A stretch of DNA of 64,000 nt. Origin: Prosthecobacter sp. (lineage in GTDB: Bacteria > Verrucomicrobiota > Verrucomicrobiia > Verrucomicrobiales > Verrucomicrobiaceae). The position numbers were made by a program, and so were the translations under genes. The notes beneath the pieces are model-generated. The model had not been told where the DNA came from, did not search any database, and saw only the letters and a list, made by a program, of their open reading frames with translations. Shown in pieces: positions 8,333 to 17,037 of this stretch; positions within the stretch are counted from its first letter, which is position 1; each line of letters opens with the position of its first letter. The DNA lies in the NCBI RefSeq assembly GCF_034366625.1, contig NZ_JAXMIH010000008.1, positions 186,001 through 250,000 of the forward strand, in the 5' to 3' direction.

Positions 8333-10942
8333 ATGAAGCTCTTTCTTGCGCTCTTCCTCTCCCTCTCCGCTGCAACCGCTGCTGACCTCAAGTTGCTCGA
8401 TGCGGGCAAGTCGGACTACCAGATCGTCGTGCCGGACAAGCTGGAGACGCAGGCGCTGACGGATGGGCTCGCGCAGACGGCGCGGCTGCTGCAAACGGCG
8501 TTTCTGGCGAATGGCGCGGAGGTCGCGGTCGTGACGGAGAGTCAGCGAGATGCAGCGAAACCGGCGTTGATGCTCGGGAACACGCAGTTTGCGCAAAAGA
8601 ACGGCATCGATGTGACGAAGCTGCGGGATTGGAGCTTTGCGCATCGCGTGATCGGGCGGGACATCGTGATCGCGGGGCATGATCATCCGTCGAAGGCACC
8701 GACGGACAATAAGCGCCGTCCAAACTGGGATCGCGTGGGCACGGCGAAGGCGGTGGTGGATTTTGCGCGGCAGTTCATGGGCGTGCGTTTTTTGTATCCT
8801 GATCTGCCGGGCTACACGCCGGTGAGCGGCGCGGCGAAGATCGACCTGCTCGCATCGCCCGCGATCGAGTTTTTGCCGATGCAGACGATCACGGTGCCGG
8901 AGTCGCTGAATGTGACGACCACGCCGCTGCTGCGGGTGAACACGGCGCATCCGGCGGGCGCGTCGTTTTATGATCTCGCGCACAATCGCTTCCCGCGCGT
9001 GGACGAGCAGTTCGGCGGTCACACGTGGGAGCGGGCGGTGCCGGCGGAGTTGTTTGCGGAGCACCCGGAATACTTCGCGATGATCAGCGGCTCGCGATTG
9101 AAGCCGGAGGGCGGCAAGGCGCAGTATTGCCTGTCGAATCCCGACGTGCAGGAGCGCATCTACCGCGATCTCGCGGGCTTCTTCGACAAAGGCTACGACA
9201 GCGTCGATCTCGGCCAGCCAGACGGTTTTCGCGAGTGCCAGTGCGAGAAGTGCGACACGCTCCACGGCACCGGCAAAGACTGGTCGGAGAAGATCTGGAT
9301 CTTCCACCGCGATGTCGCGCGGCGTTTGGAGAAGTCGCATCCAGGCAAGCAGGTGACGATGATGAGCTACATCCTCACCGCCGCGCCGCCGAAGACCTTC
9401 AAAGCTTTCCCCGCGAACACCTGCATCATGCTCACCGGCACGAACGAGGAAGACATCGCCCCGTGGCGCGGCATCGACGTGCCACGCGGCTTCACCGGCT
9501 ACGTCTATAACTGGTGCCCGAACCTCGGCACGCGCTACACGCCGATGCGCACGCCGGGCTACATCGAGCTGCAGGTGCAAAGGCTCGCCGCGAACCGCAT
9601 CCAGTCGCTCTACCGCGACGGCCCCGGCCAGCTCTTCGGACTCGAAGGCCCCGTCTATTACACCATGGGCCGCATGTTTGATGATCCGGCGAACAACCAC
9701 GCCAAAGACCTCGTCCCCGAGTTCTGCGAGGCCGCGTTTCAAAACAAAAGCATCGCCTTCTACATGCGCGCCTTTTATGACGAACTCTACAATGCCATCG
9801 CGCTCTACTCCGACCACCTCGGCACGCGCAACGACGTGTGGACTTTCAAACCGCTGCCCACCGACGCCCGCGGACGCAAAACGGTGCAGGACCCGTTTCA
9901 GCTCATCGCCTTCCTCTACACGCCGCGCCTGCTCGCCGCGATGGAGGGTCACCTCGCGCAGTCCGAAAAGCTAGCCACCACACCGAAAGTGAAGACACGC
10001 CTCGCGCTCGTGCGCACGGAGTTCGATTACTTGAAGCACTTCGCGAAGGTCGTGCATCTGCATCAAGCCTATCAAATGCTGCCGGATACCGGCTCGCTGC
10101 ATCGCCTGCTCGATGCCATCGACGCCCGCAATGCCTTGATCGCCACGCTTTATATCAAAGGTCATCAAAAGGAGTGGAACCACATCCTCTTCCCCTTCCC
10201 CGGCCACGACGCGAAGCACCTGCAACTCGCCCACGACGGCTACCAGGAGCCGTATGCCAACACCTGCTTCAACTGGGACACTAAGGCCATGCGCAACGCC
10301 CCGCCCATCGGCCTCAAAAAGCTCACCATCGCCAAAAAGACCGCCAAACTCACGCTCGACAGCCCCGAGTGGCAAAACGTCCCCGCGCACGAACTCACGC
10401 TCCTCCCGCCGCTGCACACGCTGCCGCGTAAAACCACGCTGCGCCTCCTTTACGATGAAAACGCCCTCCATCTCCGCGCCGAAGCCGAACTCGGCGATGA
10501 AACGACCTTCACCGCCTTCAACCGCGACCGCGTCCTCACCAACCAAGAAGCGCTCGACGTGTATCTCGCCCCCAATCCCGCCCAACCGCTCTTTTATCGC
10601 CTCACCCAAGGCGCGAATGCCGCATCGAAATACGACGCCCTCAACGGCCGCATCACCGACGTGATGGACCCCCGCCACGGCAAAGACGACCCCACATGGA
10701 ACGGCAACTGGACCAGCGAAACCCGTGTCGATGCCAAAGCGAAACGCTGGCATGCATACATCGTGATTCCCTTCAAAACTCTCGGTGTCGAAGCCCCCAC
10801 GAAAGGCATCACCTGGAAAGCCAACTTCGGCCGCAACCACGCCCTGCCCCGCGAAGTCATCGACCGCGCGATTTGGTCCTCCTCCCTCACCAGCACCCGC
10901 ATGGAAGACGCGACCGTGATGGGCGAGATCGTGTTTGAGTAG
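8333..10942 (+). CDS. Exported DUF4838 protein with C-terminal CBM9-like domain
   Basis: 869 residues from the ATG at 8333. This start gives a clean signal peptide (MKLFLALFLSLSAATAA); an upstream TTG adds 33 unlikely residues. The N-terminal ~140 residues resemble the alpha-glucuronidase-type accessory domain (MLGNTQFAQKNGID). The DUF4838 core runs roughly 200-520, with LGQPDGFRECQCEKCDTLHG and YVYNWCPNLGTRYTPM. The last ~180 residues (TTLRLLYDENALHLRAEAE, NQEALDVYLAPNP) look like the carbohydrate-binding family 9 fold. It is probably a secreted glycan hydrolase or binding protein. Catalytic residues are not established for this family. Confidence 0.85.
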   Translation: MKLFLALFLSLSAATAADLKLLDAGKSDYQIVVPDKLETQALTDGLAQTARLLQTAFLANGAEVAVVTESQRDAAKPALMLGNTQFAQKNGIDVTKLRDWSFAHRVIGRDIVIAGHDHPSKAPTDNKRRPNWDRVGTAKAVVDFARQFMGVRFLYPDLPGYTPVSGAAKIDLLASPAIEFLPMQTITVPESLNVTTTPLLRVNTAHPAGASFYDLAHNRFPRVDEQFGGHTWERAVPAELFAEHPEYFAMISGSRLKPEGGKAQYCLSNPDVQERIYRDLAGFFDKGYDSVDLGQPDGFRECQCEKCDTLHGTGKDWSEKIWIFHRDVARRLEKSHPGKQVTMMSYILTAAPPKTFKAFPANTCIMLTGTNEEDIAPWRGIDVPRGFTGYVYNWCPNLGTRYTPMRTPGYIELQVQRLAANRIQSLYRDGPGQLFGLEGPVYYTMGRMFDDPANNHAKDLVPEFCEAAFQNKSIAFYMRAFYDELYNAIALYSDHLGTRNDVWTFKPLPTDARGRKTVQDPFQLIAFLYTPRLLAAMEGHLAQSEKLATTPKVKTRLALVRTEFDYLKHFAKVVHLHQAYQMLPDTGSLHRLLDAIDARNALIATLYIKGHQKEWNHILFPFPGHDAKHLQLAHDGYQEPYANTCFNWDTKAMRNAPPIGLKKLTIAKKTAKLTLDSPEWQNVPAHELTLLPPLHTLPRKTTLRLLYDENALHLRAEAELGDETTFTAFNRDRVLTNQEALDVYLAPNPAQPLFYRLTQGANAASKYDALNGRITDVMDPRHGKDDPTWNGNWTSETRVDAKAKRWHAYIVIPFKTLGVEAPTKGITWKANFGRNHALPREVIDRAIWSSSLTSTRMEDATVMGEIVFE

Positions 10943-11020
10943 GCATCGTGAAGCGAATCTGCTTTTGAGTCCTTGGTGACAGAAAGGAAGGTGATGGTTG
11001 CTCGTTTGCTTGCAGCCACC

Positions 11021-11872
11021 ATGAACATACACTCCCTCCGAATTCTCCCCGTCCTCGCCGCCACACTTGTCGCGCCAGTCTTGGCCAGCGCCGAAATCGC
11101 CGTGAAGAGCGGCGAGAAGATCGCCTTCCTCGGTGATTCGATCACCCATGGCGGTTGGAGCAATCCGGCGGGTTATGTGCGGCTCGTGATCGCGGGATTG
11201 GAAGCGAATGGGATCAAGGCGGAACCGGTTCCAGCGGGGATAAGCGGGCACAAGTCGGATCAAATGCTCGCCCGGCTCAACAAGGACGTGCTGAGCAAGA
11301 AGCCGCAGTGGATGACGCTGAGCTGCGGCGTGAATGATGTGTGGCACGGCCCTCGCGGCGTGCCGCTCGATGATGTGATGGCGAAAAGTGGCACCTACGA
11401 TGAGAAGGTCGCCACACGCGGCACTTACCAGAAGAACATCACCGCCATCATCGATCAGGCGACAGCCGCAGGCGTGAAGCCGGTGATGCTGACGGCGACA
11501 GTGATTCATGAGAATCTCGCGAGCAAAGAGAACGGCCTGCTTGCGCCCTACAACGATTTCCTCCGCAAGCTCGCCAAGGAGAAGAATGTGCCGATGGCCG
11601 ATCTGTACGCGATGTTTGAGGAGCGCATCAAGGCGGAGAACAAGCCGAACGTGAAAGTGCTCACCAGCGACGGCGTGCACATGAATGCCGAAGGCAACAA
11701 GCTCATGGCCGTCGGCGTGCTGAAGGCTTTCGGACTCAATGAAGCCGAACTCGACAAAGCCAAAGCCTCCTGGCCTGCGCTCGAAGTGGCTGCCGCGGAG
11801 TTTGCGAAAAAGCAGGCCGAAGCACGTGCCAAAGCGGCTGCGGAAAAGGCCAAATCGAACCCCAAGAAGTAA
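11021..11872 (+). CDS. Exported SGNH/GDSL hydrolase
   Basis: 283 residues from the ATG at 11021, giving a signal peptide ending near APVLASA. Block I is G-D-S40-I-T, block III is GVND in LSCGVNDVWHGPRG, and block V is D217-G-V-H220, so the catalytic set is complete. The C-terminal ~35 residues are a Lys/Ala-rich helical tail. Family members remove acyl groups from carbohydrates or lipids, and the context favours polysaccharide deacetylation. The next gene starts 5 nt after the stop, so they are probably co-transcribed. Confidence 0.9.
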   Translation: MNIHSLRILPVLAATLVAPVLASAEIAVKSGEKIAFLGDSITHGGWSNPAGYVRLVIAGLEANGIKAEPVPAGISGHKSDQMLARLNKDVLSKKPQWMTLSCGVNDVWHGPRGVPLDDVMAKSGTYDEKVATRGTYQKNITAIIDQATAAGVKPVMLTATVIHENLASKENGLLAPYNDFLRKLAKEKNVPMADLYAMFEERIKAENKPNVKVLTSDGVHMNAEGNKLMAVGVLKAFGLNEAELDKAKASWPALEVAAAEFAKKQAEARAKAAAEKAKSNPKK

Positions 11873-11877
11873 CGATC

Positions 11878-13491
11878 ATGATTTCCCCACGTGCCGGCCT
11901 GTTTGCGGCCTTTTTGGCTTCCATTGGCTCTTTGGCCGCAGCGGATGATATCAACTGGCTCGTGAACTACGACGCCAAATCGCTGCCCGCCGGGTCGTGG
12001 ACGACGACCGGCACACCGAAAGCCACAATCGAGGCTGATGGGCTGCATCTTGCCGATGATGACAAGGAGTTCGCGAACTTCCGCGCTGCGTGGAAGGCGG
12101 GCGCGGATGAGGAGATCATCGTCGAAGTCACGGTGAAGGTCGTTGGCACCACGGGCGCTGTGAAGGGCAAAACATCCGCCTCCGTCTGGCCGTGGCGCGA
12201 TGGCGCGCCGGTGTCCGTGCTCGTGAGCGATGGCAAGCATCAGGAAGGGCTCGTGCTGTTCGCGAATCAAGCCGCGAGTCATACAGACCGCTTCATCCCG
12301 ATGGATACAACGAATCGTTTTCACACCTATCGGCTCGTTATTCGCGGCACGGACATGGGCATGTGGGTGGACGGCGAGCGCAAAGTGGAGGGCCAGGGGG
12401 CCTTCTGGAAACTTGCGGAATCGCCGGAGGCCTTCATCCAGTTCGGGTCGAGCGCCAAAACGGCCACAGGCAGTGCGATCTGGCAGTCGGTGAAGCTGGG
12501 TGTGCGCAAAGCGGCAGCGCCTTTGCCATCATCACCGTTGAAGATCACCGTGAGCGAGCCGTGGGAGATCAAGCGCGACGACATCCGCCAGACGCGGCCT
12601 TATCTCTATGACATGGGCCAGGGCCTGCTGCTCATGAGTGTCGCCCAAGGCCCGGATGCCTTCTACGAGCCCTATGGCCTGCTCAAATCGACCGATGCGG
12701 GCAAAACATGGACGCCGATCCCCGGACTCGACAAGCTCGACACCACGCCGCTGCCATGCCTGCGTCGGCCGGATGGCAGCATCCTCGCCGTGTCCCGCTG
12801 GACACGCACACAACCGGATGGACGTGTGGTTGGTAAAACCGTGCATCTCAACGCGGATGCGACGAGCTTTGAGATGATCGACAACGAGCTCAAACTGCCG
12901 AAAGAGTTCACCAATGAGGCCAAGAGCGACCAAATCATCTGCGAGCGCCACATCTGGAACGATGACGACGGTGGTGTGACGATGGTGCTGTGGAGCCGCA
13001 AGGGCGTGAAGCTGCCCGATGGCCGCAACAACACCGTGCGCATGTCCCACCTCATGCGCAGCACCGACGAAGGCAAAACGTGGACCCACTTCAGCACCAT
13101 CGGTCCCGGCGGTGAACCCGCCGTCTGCCGCCTCAGCGCCACGGAGCAAACCGCCGTCATCCGCGGCGACCGCAACTCGCGCATGAAGCAGATGTTTTCC
13201 CACGATGGCGGCAAAACGTGGACGCCGCCTGTCGAACTCGAAGTCGGCAAGGTGCTGCCCGATCTCGTGCTCATGAGCAACGGCGTGCTCGCCTGTGCCT
13301 ACGGCCGTCCGGCGAGCTGCCTCATGTTCAGCCTCGACGGTGGCAAGACGTGGCCTTCCCATCATGTCATCTCCGAACGCGTTGGCTTCAACTACACCAG
13401 CATCCGCGAAATCAGCCCCGGCAAGCTGCTCTACATCCACGATGCTCCAAAGGTGAACGGCGTGATGGTGGAGGTGGAGCGGGTGAAGTGA
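11878..13491 (+). CDS. Exported sialidase-like protein with N-terminal jelly roll and Asp boxes
   Basis: 537 residues with a signal peptide (AAFLASIGSLAAA). Residues ~25-210 form a jelly roll of the DUF1080/LamG type (WKAGADEEIIVEVTVKVVG, MGMWVDGERKVEG). From ~220 there is a six-bladed sialidase-like propeller with four Asp boxes: STDAGKTW (~270), STDEGKTW (~395), SHDGGKTW (~440) and SLDGGKTW (~484). Such proteins are usually called exo-alpha-sialidases, but many in this phylum are probably other exo-glycosidases. It is convergent with the next gene, whose stop begins at the very next base. Confidence 0.85.
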   Translation: MISPRAGLFAAFLASIGSLAAADDINWLVNYDAKSLPAGSWTTTGTPKATIEADGLHLADDDKEFANFRAAWKAGADEEIIVEVTVKVVGTTGAVKGKTSASVWPWRDGAPVSVLVSDGKHQEGLVLFANQAASHTDRFIPMDTTNRFHTYRLVIRGTDMGMWVDGERKVEGQGAFWKLAESPEAFIQFGSSAKTATGSAIWQSVKLGVRKAAAPLPSSPLKITVSEPWEIKRDDIRQTRPYLYDMGQGLLLMSVAQGPDAFYEPYGLLKSTDAGKTWTPIPGLDKLDTTPLPCLRRPDGSILAVSRWTRTQPDGRVVGKTVHLNADATSFEMIDNELKLPKEFTNEAKSDQIICERHIWNDDDGGVTMVLWSRKGVKLPDGRNNTVRMSHLMRSTDEGKTWTHFSTIGPGGEPAVCRLSATEQTAVIRGDRNSRMKQMFSHDGGKTWTPPVELEVGKVLPDLVLMSNGVLACAYGRPASCLMFSLDGGKTWPSHHVISERVGFNYTSIREISPGKLLYIHDAPKVNGVMVEVERVK

Positions 13492-15015
13492 CTACTTCGT
13501 TGGAGGTGGAGGATCACCCGGCAGCCAGATGTGGCGTTTGCGCAGGCCGGGGGATTCTTCGTCGCGGTGGAGGAACTGTTTCACATCGGGCACCTGCCAG
13601 AAGGATTGATGCTCGGCAGGTGATCCGGGAACTTTGACGAACGAAAGGTCATCAATGCGTGTGATGACGGGCGCATCGCGTTGTCCCTGACGACACCACG
13701 GATTTAACCAAGCGACGGCGATGACTTCGCTGCTGCGTAGTGGCTCGTGACGGGTGAAGCGGTCTCGCATCGCGCCTTGGCCGTAGATGCAGGTGAAATC
13801 GGCGGTGGGGAGCACCTGGTTCGACCACTCGCCGGGCTTGAGGTAGCGCCGCGTCTGGTAGATGGCGAAGTCGAGATCGGTACGCGTGGCGATGCTACGG
13901 TGGGTGAGGTTGTAGTCGAAGCCAGGGCCGCCTTTGGCCCGCAATTCGGCGGAGGTCGCGAGGGACTGCCATGGGAAGGGTTTGCCGGTGGGTGCGACGA
14001 ACACTAGGAAGTCGAGAGGCACGATCTCACCAGCGCCGACAAGTGTGTTGCGCTGCTCCGGCGCATCCACGTTGAGCGTTACCGTGATGGCATTGGCATC
14101 AGCGGCACTGCTCGTGCGCACGCCGGTGCAATGCACCTCCTCGGCGGTGCGGCCACGGCTTTCGAGTGACTTGCGGCCATCGAGACCCGTGTCGATCACG
14201 GTGAGCTGCATAGGCTCAAAGCGCAGCGGCTTGGTGCGCTTCCAGGATTCGTCGAACCACTCCGCCTCAGCGGCGGCCATGTAGAGATTGAAGGCTTGAT
14301 CGTGCTTGCCGTTCTCGAAGTCGGTGATGGTCTTCACAGGCTTGATCTGATCGGGCGAAAAGGTGGCAAAGGGTTTCCCTTCGCCGAGCGCCACCACTTC
14401 GATGTGGTCGATGAGACATTCGCCGAGCGAGTCTGGTGCGAGAAACACGCCCACATGCTCCTGCGCCCAGCGGTTGTAGTAATTGCGCGGCGCATCGGTG
14501 CTGAAGCCGGAGCGGCGGTAATTGCGCCAGGTGGGATGATTGAACTGGCAGACGACCTCGATCCACTCGGGCTTTGCCATCGCACGGATGGTTTGCGGCT
14601 CGGTGAAGACGTCACTGTTGCCGTAATAGGCCGTCGGACCGCCGATGTAGATCGAGACCTGACCAGTCAGCACCTTCACGCGGATACGCAGGGCATCGGC
14701 CTCGGGCGGAAAGTAGGGTGCGAGGCGGAGAAACGATCCGGCACCACTCGCAAATGCCTGCGGATCGCTGACACGAACGCGCAATGCTTTGCCACCTCCT
14801 TCAGAAACGACCTCGATGCTGCTCCATGCACGTGCTCGCTGTCGAAAGTCTTCACTCCAGCGATGCGATTCGAGAAAGCCTTTCTGAAATGGCCCCGGTG
14901 GCGCGCTGGCGAAATCCTCGATCACTCCGACAACCACTGTTTCTGCCGCAGGCAGCATCGACGGTCCACATGCGAGCCATGCGGCAAAGAGAAGGTGTCG
15001 TGTCATCGAAGTCAT
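13492..15015 (-). CDS. Exported protein of unknown function
   Basis: 507 residues with a signal peptide ([19 protein letters not shown]). Two tandem beta-sandwich-like halves are suggested by [19 protein letters not shown] followed by [16 protein letters not shown], then by [20 protein letters not shown] followed by [16 protein letters not shown] see no catalytic motif. The IDDLSFVKV ending resembles a carbohydrate-binding module end. It is antisense to its neighbours, and its start faces the esterase at 15123 across about 110 bp. The function is unknown; glycan binding is a guess from context. Confidence 0.72.
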   Translation of the reverse strand: MTSMTRHLLFAAWLACGPSMLPAAETVVVGVIEDFASAPPGPFQKGFLESHRWSEDFRQRARAWSSIEVVSEGGGKALRVRVSDPQAFASGAGSFLRLAPYFPPEADALRIRVKVLTGQVSIYIGGPTAYYGNSDVFTEPQTIRAMAKPEWIEVVCQFNHPTWRNYRRSGFSTDAPRNYYNRWAQEHVGVFLAPDSLGECLIDHIEVVALGEGKPFATFSPDQIKPVKTITDFENGKHDQAFNLYMAAAEAEWFDESWKRTKPLRFEPMQLTVIDTGLDGRKSLESRGRTAEEVHCTGVRTSSAADANAITVTLNVDAPEQRNTLVGAGEIVPLDFLVFVAPTGKPFPWQSLATSAELRAKGGPGFDYNLTHRSIATRTDLDFAIYQTRRYLKPGEWSNQVLPTADFTCIYGQGAMRDRFTRHEPLRSSEVIAVAWLNPWCRQGQRDAPVITRIDDLSFVKVPGSPAEHQSFWQVPDVKQFLHRDEESPGLRKRHIWLPGDPPPPTK

Positions 15016-15122
15016 GGGGTGGTTTTAATCGCTGGGCATGTCTGATGTCGATCATTCTCTGTGGCAGAAAGCGGGTTGGCGAGCGTTGGTTGAGGAGCCT
15101 CACAACCGAAGGCATTCAAGCC

Positions 15123-15980
15123 ATGAAGCATCTCCTCCTCGCCAGTCTTGCACTCGTCACGATTACATTCGCCCAGGACATGAAGTCCAACATCCCCTAC
15201 GTCGAGAACGGCCACGCACGTCATGTGCTCGACATCTACGCGCCAGCGAACGCCAAGAACCTGCCCGTCGTGTTTTGGATTCACGGCGGCGGATGGCAGC
15301 AGGGTGATAAAAGCGATGTGGAGCTCAAACCGCAGTGGTTCATGGACAAAGGCTTCGTTTTTGTCTCCACGAATTACCGCCTTCTGCCGGAGGTGGACAT
15401 GGGCACGCTCATCCGCGACTGCGCGAAGTCGTTCGCCTGGGTACAGAAAAACATCGCGCAGCACGGCGGCGATCCAAAACGCGTGCTCGTGGGCGGACAT
15501 TCGGCGGGCGCGCAACTCGCGGCGATTCTATGCACGGATGACCGCTACTTGAAGGAGGCCGGCGCTGATTTCAACGCGCTCATCGGCAGTGTGCCGGTCG
15601 ATGGCGACACCTATGACATCCCGGCGATGATCGAGACAGCGGAGACGCGCCTGCGTGTGCATGGCATGCCGATGCCGAAATATGGCCACCGCCTGAAATT
15701 CGGCGGCGACCCGGAGAAGCACAGAGATTTCTCCGCCGTGACGCATGTGGCGAAGGGCAAGGGCATCCCTCCTTTCCTGATCTTGCACGTCTCGAATCAC
15801 CCTGACACGTCCATTCAGGCGCGACGCTTTGGCGCGGTCCTCACCGAGGCCGGCGTGCCGACGACCGTCTTCGGCGCGAAGGACACCGATCACAGCAAAC
15901 TCAATGACAACCTCGGCAAGCCGGGCGATCCGGCGACGGTGGCGCTGAGTGACTTTGTCGCGAGGGTGTTGAAGAAGTGA
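15123..15980 (+). CDS. Exported alpha/beta hydrolase (esterase/lipase family)
   Basis: 285 residues from the ATG at 15123, which begins the signal peptide ([17 protein letters not shown]); the frame is open upstream but without a better start. HGGGW forms the oxyanion hole, and the nucleophile is S127 in [15 protein letters not shown] near the end supplies the likely His. The fold matches the hormone-sensitive lipase / BD-FAE-like esterases. The role is probably removal of acyl or feruloyl groups from polysaccharides. Confidence 0.88.
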   Translation: MKHLLLASLALVTITFAQDMKSNIPYVENGHARHVLDIYAPANAKNLPVVFWIHGGGWQQGDKSDVELKPQWFMDKGFVFVSTNYRLLPEVDMGTLIRDCAKSFAWVQKNIAQHGGDPKRVLVGGHSAGAQLAAILCTDDRYLKEAGADFNALIGSVPVDGDTYDIPAMIETAETRLRVHGMPMPKYGHRLKFGGDPEKHRDFSAVTHVAKGKGIPPFLILHVSNHPDTSIQARRFGAVLTEAGVPTTVFGAKDTDHSKLNDNLGKPGDPATVALSDFVARVLKK

Positions 15981-15983
15981 GGC

Positions 15984-16961
15984 TCACACGCCTGCGATGA
16001 TCTTGTTCAGCCTGTCCGTGAACTCGGGCAGAGGCAGGCCGTTGTCTTCGACGGTGATCCAGCCGTTGTAGCCGACGTCGTCGAGCGCCTGGCGCATTTT
16101 CGGCCAGTCGATGCTGCCATCGCGCGGATGCACGAATTTGCCGCTCTTGTTATCCGGCGCGAGCGCATAGTCCTTGATGTGGATCTTCTTGATGAGGCCG
16201 CCCAGCGTATGAATCCAGTCATGCACGGGCACGAGATACTTCACATGATTGCCCACGTCGTAGTAGGCCTGTACAAACGGGTGATTGAAGGATGCGACGA
16301 AGTTCTTGTAGAGGTCCGGGCGCACCCAGAGGTTGTTCCAGACGTTCTCGAGGCCGATGATGACATTGAGCTTCTCTGCCAGCGGAATGAGTTTCGTCAC
16401 CTGCTCCTTCGACCCGTCGGTCGATTTGTTCTGCAACGCGATGTAGCGGGCAAACGGCGTGTTGTCGCCCTTCACCACGCGGCTGACGTGGCCGGTCTTC
16501 TCGTCGAACTCGATGTCAAACTCCCACGGCTCCGGCATCTTCACTGTCGGGCCACCGACGCGACATGGCACCAGCAGGATCGTCTCCGCGCCGAGCCAGT
16601 TCGCTGTGCGCAGCGCCTTTTCAGTCACTGCATAACTCGCTGCCACCTGCCCCGGATCATCGCTGTTGAACTCCGCCCAGCCACGCAACACCGAGTGTAC
16701 CTTCAAACCGATGCCTTCGACGAGTTCACGCGCCTTTTTGGCCTCTGTCTCGTCATCGAAGAGGAACGAAACCTCCACGCCGTCGAATCCGGCATCCTTG
16801 AGATCACGCAGCGCCTTCTCCTCCGGCTTGCCGATGATCTTGGCCTTCTTGATCACCGTCTTGAAGGTCGCCGCGTTCGACGAAGACAGCAGCGACAGTG
16901 AGGCAGCACCAGCGGTGGCGAGGAATTGACGGCGGGACGGGGAGAAGGCGGTTGGTTTCAT
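15984..16961 (-). CDS. Tat-exported sugar phosphate isomerase/epimerase-like TIM barrel
   Basis: 325 residues from the ATG whose complement ends at 16961. This start exposes a twin-arginine signal (SRRQFLATAGAASLSLLSSS). The body is the xylose-isomerase-like TIM barrel: DLKDAGFDGVEVSF, ETILLVPCRVGG, IIGLENVWNNLW, VQAYYDVGNHVKYL, KKIHIKDYALAP and GYNGWITVEDNG. The metal-binding Glu, Asp, His and Glu at strand ends are visible. Exported members in this phylum act on sugars or keto-sugars rather than sugar phosphates. It is divergent from the DUF1080-dehydrogenase gene across 76 bp, which suggests a joint role in sugar oxidation or cleavage. Confidence 0.87.
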   Translation of the reverse strand: MKPTAFSPSRRQFLATAGAASLSLLSSSNAATFKTVIKKAKIIGKPEEKALRDLKDAGFDGVEVSFLFDDETEAKKARELVEGIGLKVHSVLRGWAEFNSDDPGQVAASYAVTEKALRTANWLGAETILLVPCRVGGPTVKMPEPWEFDIEFDEKTGHVSRVVKGDNTPFARYIALQNKSTDGSKEQVTKLIPLAEKLNVIIGLENVWNNLWVRPDLYKNFVASFNHPFVQAYYDVGNHVKYLVPVHDWIHTLGGLIKKIHIKDYALAPDNKSGKFVHPRDGSIDWPKMRQALDDVGYNGWITVEDNGLPLPEFTDRLNKIIAGV

Positions 16962-17037
16962 CGGAGAAGCCAAACGTGCCTGAATCACGACATGTTGCCG
17001 TGCATGGACCAAAGGATTCGCCACGTTCCATCCCACC

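Noticed and set aside
8261-9952. Long open frame antisense to the DUF4838 gene (563 codons)
   Set aside because: Composition is Arg/His/Ala-rich, with no domain, and it is fully inside a well-supported gene on the other strand; typical of high-GC codon bias.
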